From: Ensifer sp. PDNC004
GTDB taxonomy: Bacteria > Pseudomonadota > Alphaproteobacteria > Rhizobiales > Rhizobiaceae
Reading direction: 5' to 3'
DNA length: 64,000 bases
NCBI RefSeq assembly: GCF_016919405.1
Contig: NZ_CP070353.1
Span: 124,001 to 188,000 of the forward strand
Below the pieces are notes generated by a model. The model did not search any database. It worked only from the letters and a program-made list of their open reading frames with translations, and was not told the origin of the DNA. Within the stretch, counting starts at the first letter, position 1. Each line of letters starts with the position of its first letter. Positions 63,125-64,000 of the stretch are shown in pieces. The translations under genes were made by a program, and so were the position numbers.

Positions 63125-64000
63125 TCAGGCCGAAACCTCGTCTTCCGTCGACAGCACCAGGCACAGAAGCGTGATGGCGGCGGCGGCGAGCAGGTAGTAG
63201 CCGACGTAATCCAGGCTGTAGTTGGTGGCGAGCCAGGTGGCGATGTAGGGCGCCAGCGACGCGCCGAATATGCCGGCGAGGTTGAAGGTCATCGAGGCGC
63301 CAGTGTAGCGCACCGAGGTCGGGAAGGGGGCGGCGAGTGCTGCGCCGATCGGGCCGTAGGTGAGGCCCATGAGGCCGAGGCCGATGATCGAGAACAGGAA
63401 CGCACCGCCGATGCCGCCCGCCAGGAGCGGCGCCATGAACAGGCCGAAGACGCCGATGCCGATGGTGGTGATGATCAGGATCAGGCGACGGCCGAAGCGG
63501 TCCGACAGGATACCGGCAACCGGGATCATCAGGCCGAAGAAGACGACGCCAGTCATCTGCACGACCAGGAACTGCTCACGCGAATAGCCGAGCTTCGCCG
63601 TGCCCCAGGAGAGCGAGAAGACGGTCATCAGGTAGAACAGCACGAAGGTCGCAAGCGCAACGAAAGTGCCGAGCACCAGGCTGCGCTTGTGGAAGCGGAA
63701 GATCTCCATGATCGGCACCTGCACGCGCTCGTGCTTGTCGACGGCCTTCTGGAACTCCGGCGTTTCGGTGATCTTCAGGCGGACATAAAGGCCGACGGCA
63801 ACCAGCAGGATGCTGGCGATGAACGGCACGCGCCAGCCCCAGGCGAGGAAGGCTTCGTTGCTCATGACTTCGCCGAGGATGAGGAAGGTGCCGGCCGACA
63901 GGATGAAGCCGATCGGTGCGCCGAGCTGCGGGAACATGGCGTACCAGCTGCGCTTGCCCTCCGGCGCGTTCTCGGTGGCGAGCAGCACGGCGCCGCCCCA
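63125..64000 (-). CDS. MFS transporter, metabolite:H+ symporter type (partial)
   Basis: At least 292 C-terminal residues; the N-terminus lies beyond the window (the frame is open to base 64000, reading WGGAVLLATENAPEGKR, a phrase typical of the MHS family of alpha-ketoglutarate/proline-betaine/shikimate symporters). About eight membrane spans are visible. SDRFGRRLILIITTIGIG is the RXGRR loop and PTSVRYTGASMTFNLAGIFG the conserved second-half motif. It probably imports an organic acid or betaine. Inverted relative to the dcw cluster. Confidence 0.87.
   Translation of the reverse strand, partial: WGGAVLLATENAPEGKRSWYAMFPQLGAPIGFILSAGTFLILGEVMSNEAFLAWGWRVPFIASILLVAVGLYVRLKITETPEFQKAVDKHERVQVPIMEIFRFHKRSLVLGTFVALATFVLFYLMTVFSLSWGTAKLGYSREQFLVVQMTGVVFFGLMIPVAGILSDRFGRRLILIITTIGIGVFGLFMAPLLAGGIGGAFLFSIIGLGLMGLTYGPIGAALAAPFPTSVRYTGASMTFNLAGIFGASLAPYIATWLATNYSLDYVGYYLLAAAAITLLCLVLSTEDEVSA

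Overview
The window looks like chromosomal DNA of an alphaproteobacterium of the Rhizobiaceae, most likely Sinorhizobium/Ensifer. This rests on gene content and order, not on a database search: a btaA-btaB pair for phosphate-free betaine lipids, a pyrophosphate-dependent phosphofructokinase, an ArsR-methyltransferase/metF pair, rnpB and a dcw cell-division cluster of rhizobial type. Coding density is high, GC is high throughout, and there is no insertion sequence, phage, CRISPR array, tRNA or rRNA gene that I can see.

Layout. (1) 1-9000: an ABC-transporter binding protein, an RpiR-type regulator and a divergent operon-like run (N-formylglutamate amidohydrolase family, APC permease, glutamine-synthetase-like ligase, aldehyde dehydrogenase, iron-type alcohol dehydrogenase). 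Together these suggest uptake, gamma-glutamylation and oxidation of an amine or amino alcohol. (2) 9000-13500: two paralogous orphan ParA-like ATPases flanking an inverted sugar-phosphate-isomerase (SIS) gene, then a globin-coupled chemoreceptor. A three-heptamer PhoB-box-like element precedes the first ParA. (3) 13500-25200: small enzymes (GNAT, RibD-like reductase), an FAD amine oxidase, an L,D-transpeptidase, a DUF4432 protein, a DUF442 phosphatase-like protein and a cupin. These are followed by a TPP-enzyme/EamA exporter/lysophospholipase run and an RNase T2 lacking one catalytic His. (4) 25400-31300: ettA, ArsR-methyltransferase and metF with a palindromic operator, a probable 25-residue membrane peptide, and a second EamA exporter. 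(5) 31500-46500: peptidoglycan enzymes (MltB-like, GH25, two SLT transglycosylases, AmpD-type amidase), btaAB, a GGDEF protein with a dead EAL domain, a serine hydrolase, a LysE exporter behind a terminator-like leader, pfp, a DjlA-like co-chaperone and a second FAD oxidoreductase. (6) 46600-64000: rnpB, a gene broken by an in-frame stop, then mraZ-rsmH-ftsL-ftsI-murE-murF-mraY-murD-ftsW-murG-murC-murB. Next come a small periplasmic protein and the start of an inverted MFS transporter, so ddl-ftsQAZ are not directly adjacent to murB.

Common themes are envelope construction and remodelling, and phosphate control. PhoB-box-like sites stand in front of the binding protein, one ParA gene and (weakly) btaA. 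The most interesting unexplained items are the ParA-SIS-ParA locus with its triple repeat, the stem-loop that both looks like a terminator and contains the LysE ribosome-binding site, the 25-residue membrane peptide, and the amine catabolic set in which an N-formylglutamate amidohydrolase may replace the usual gamma-glutamyl hydrolase.
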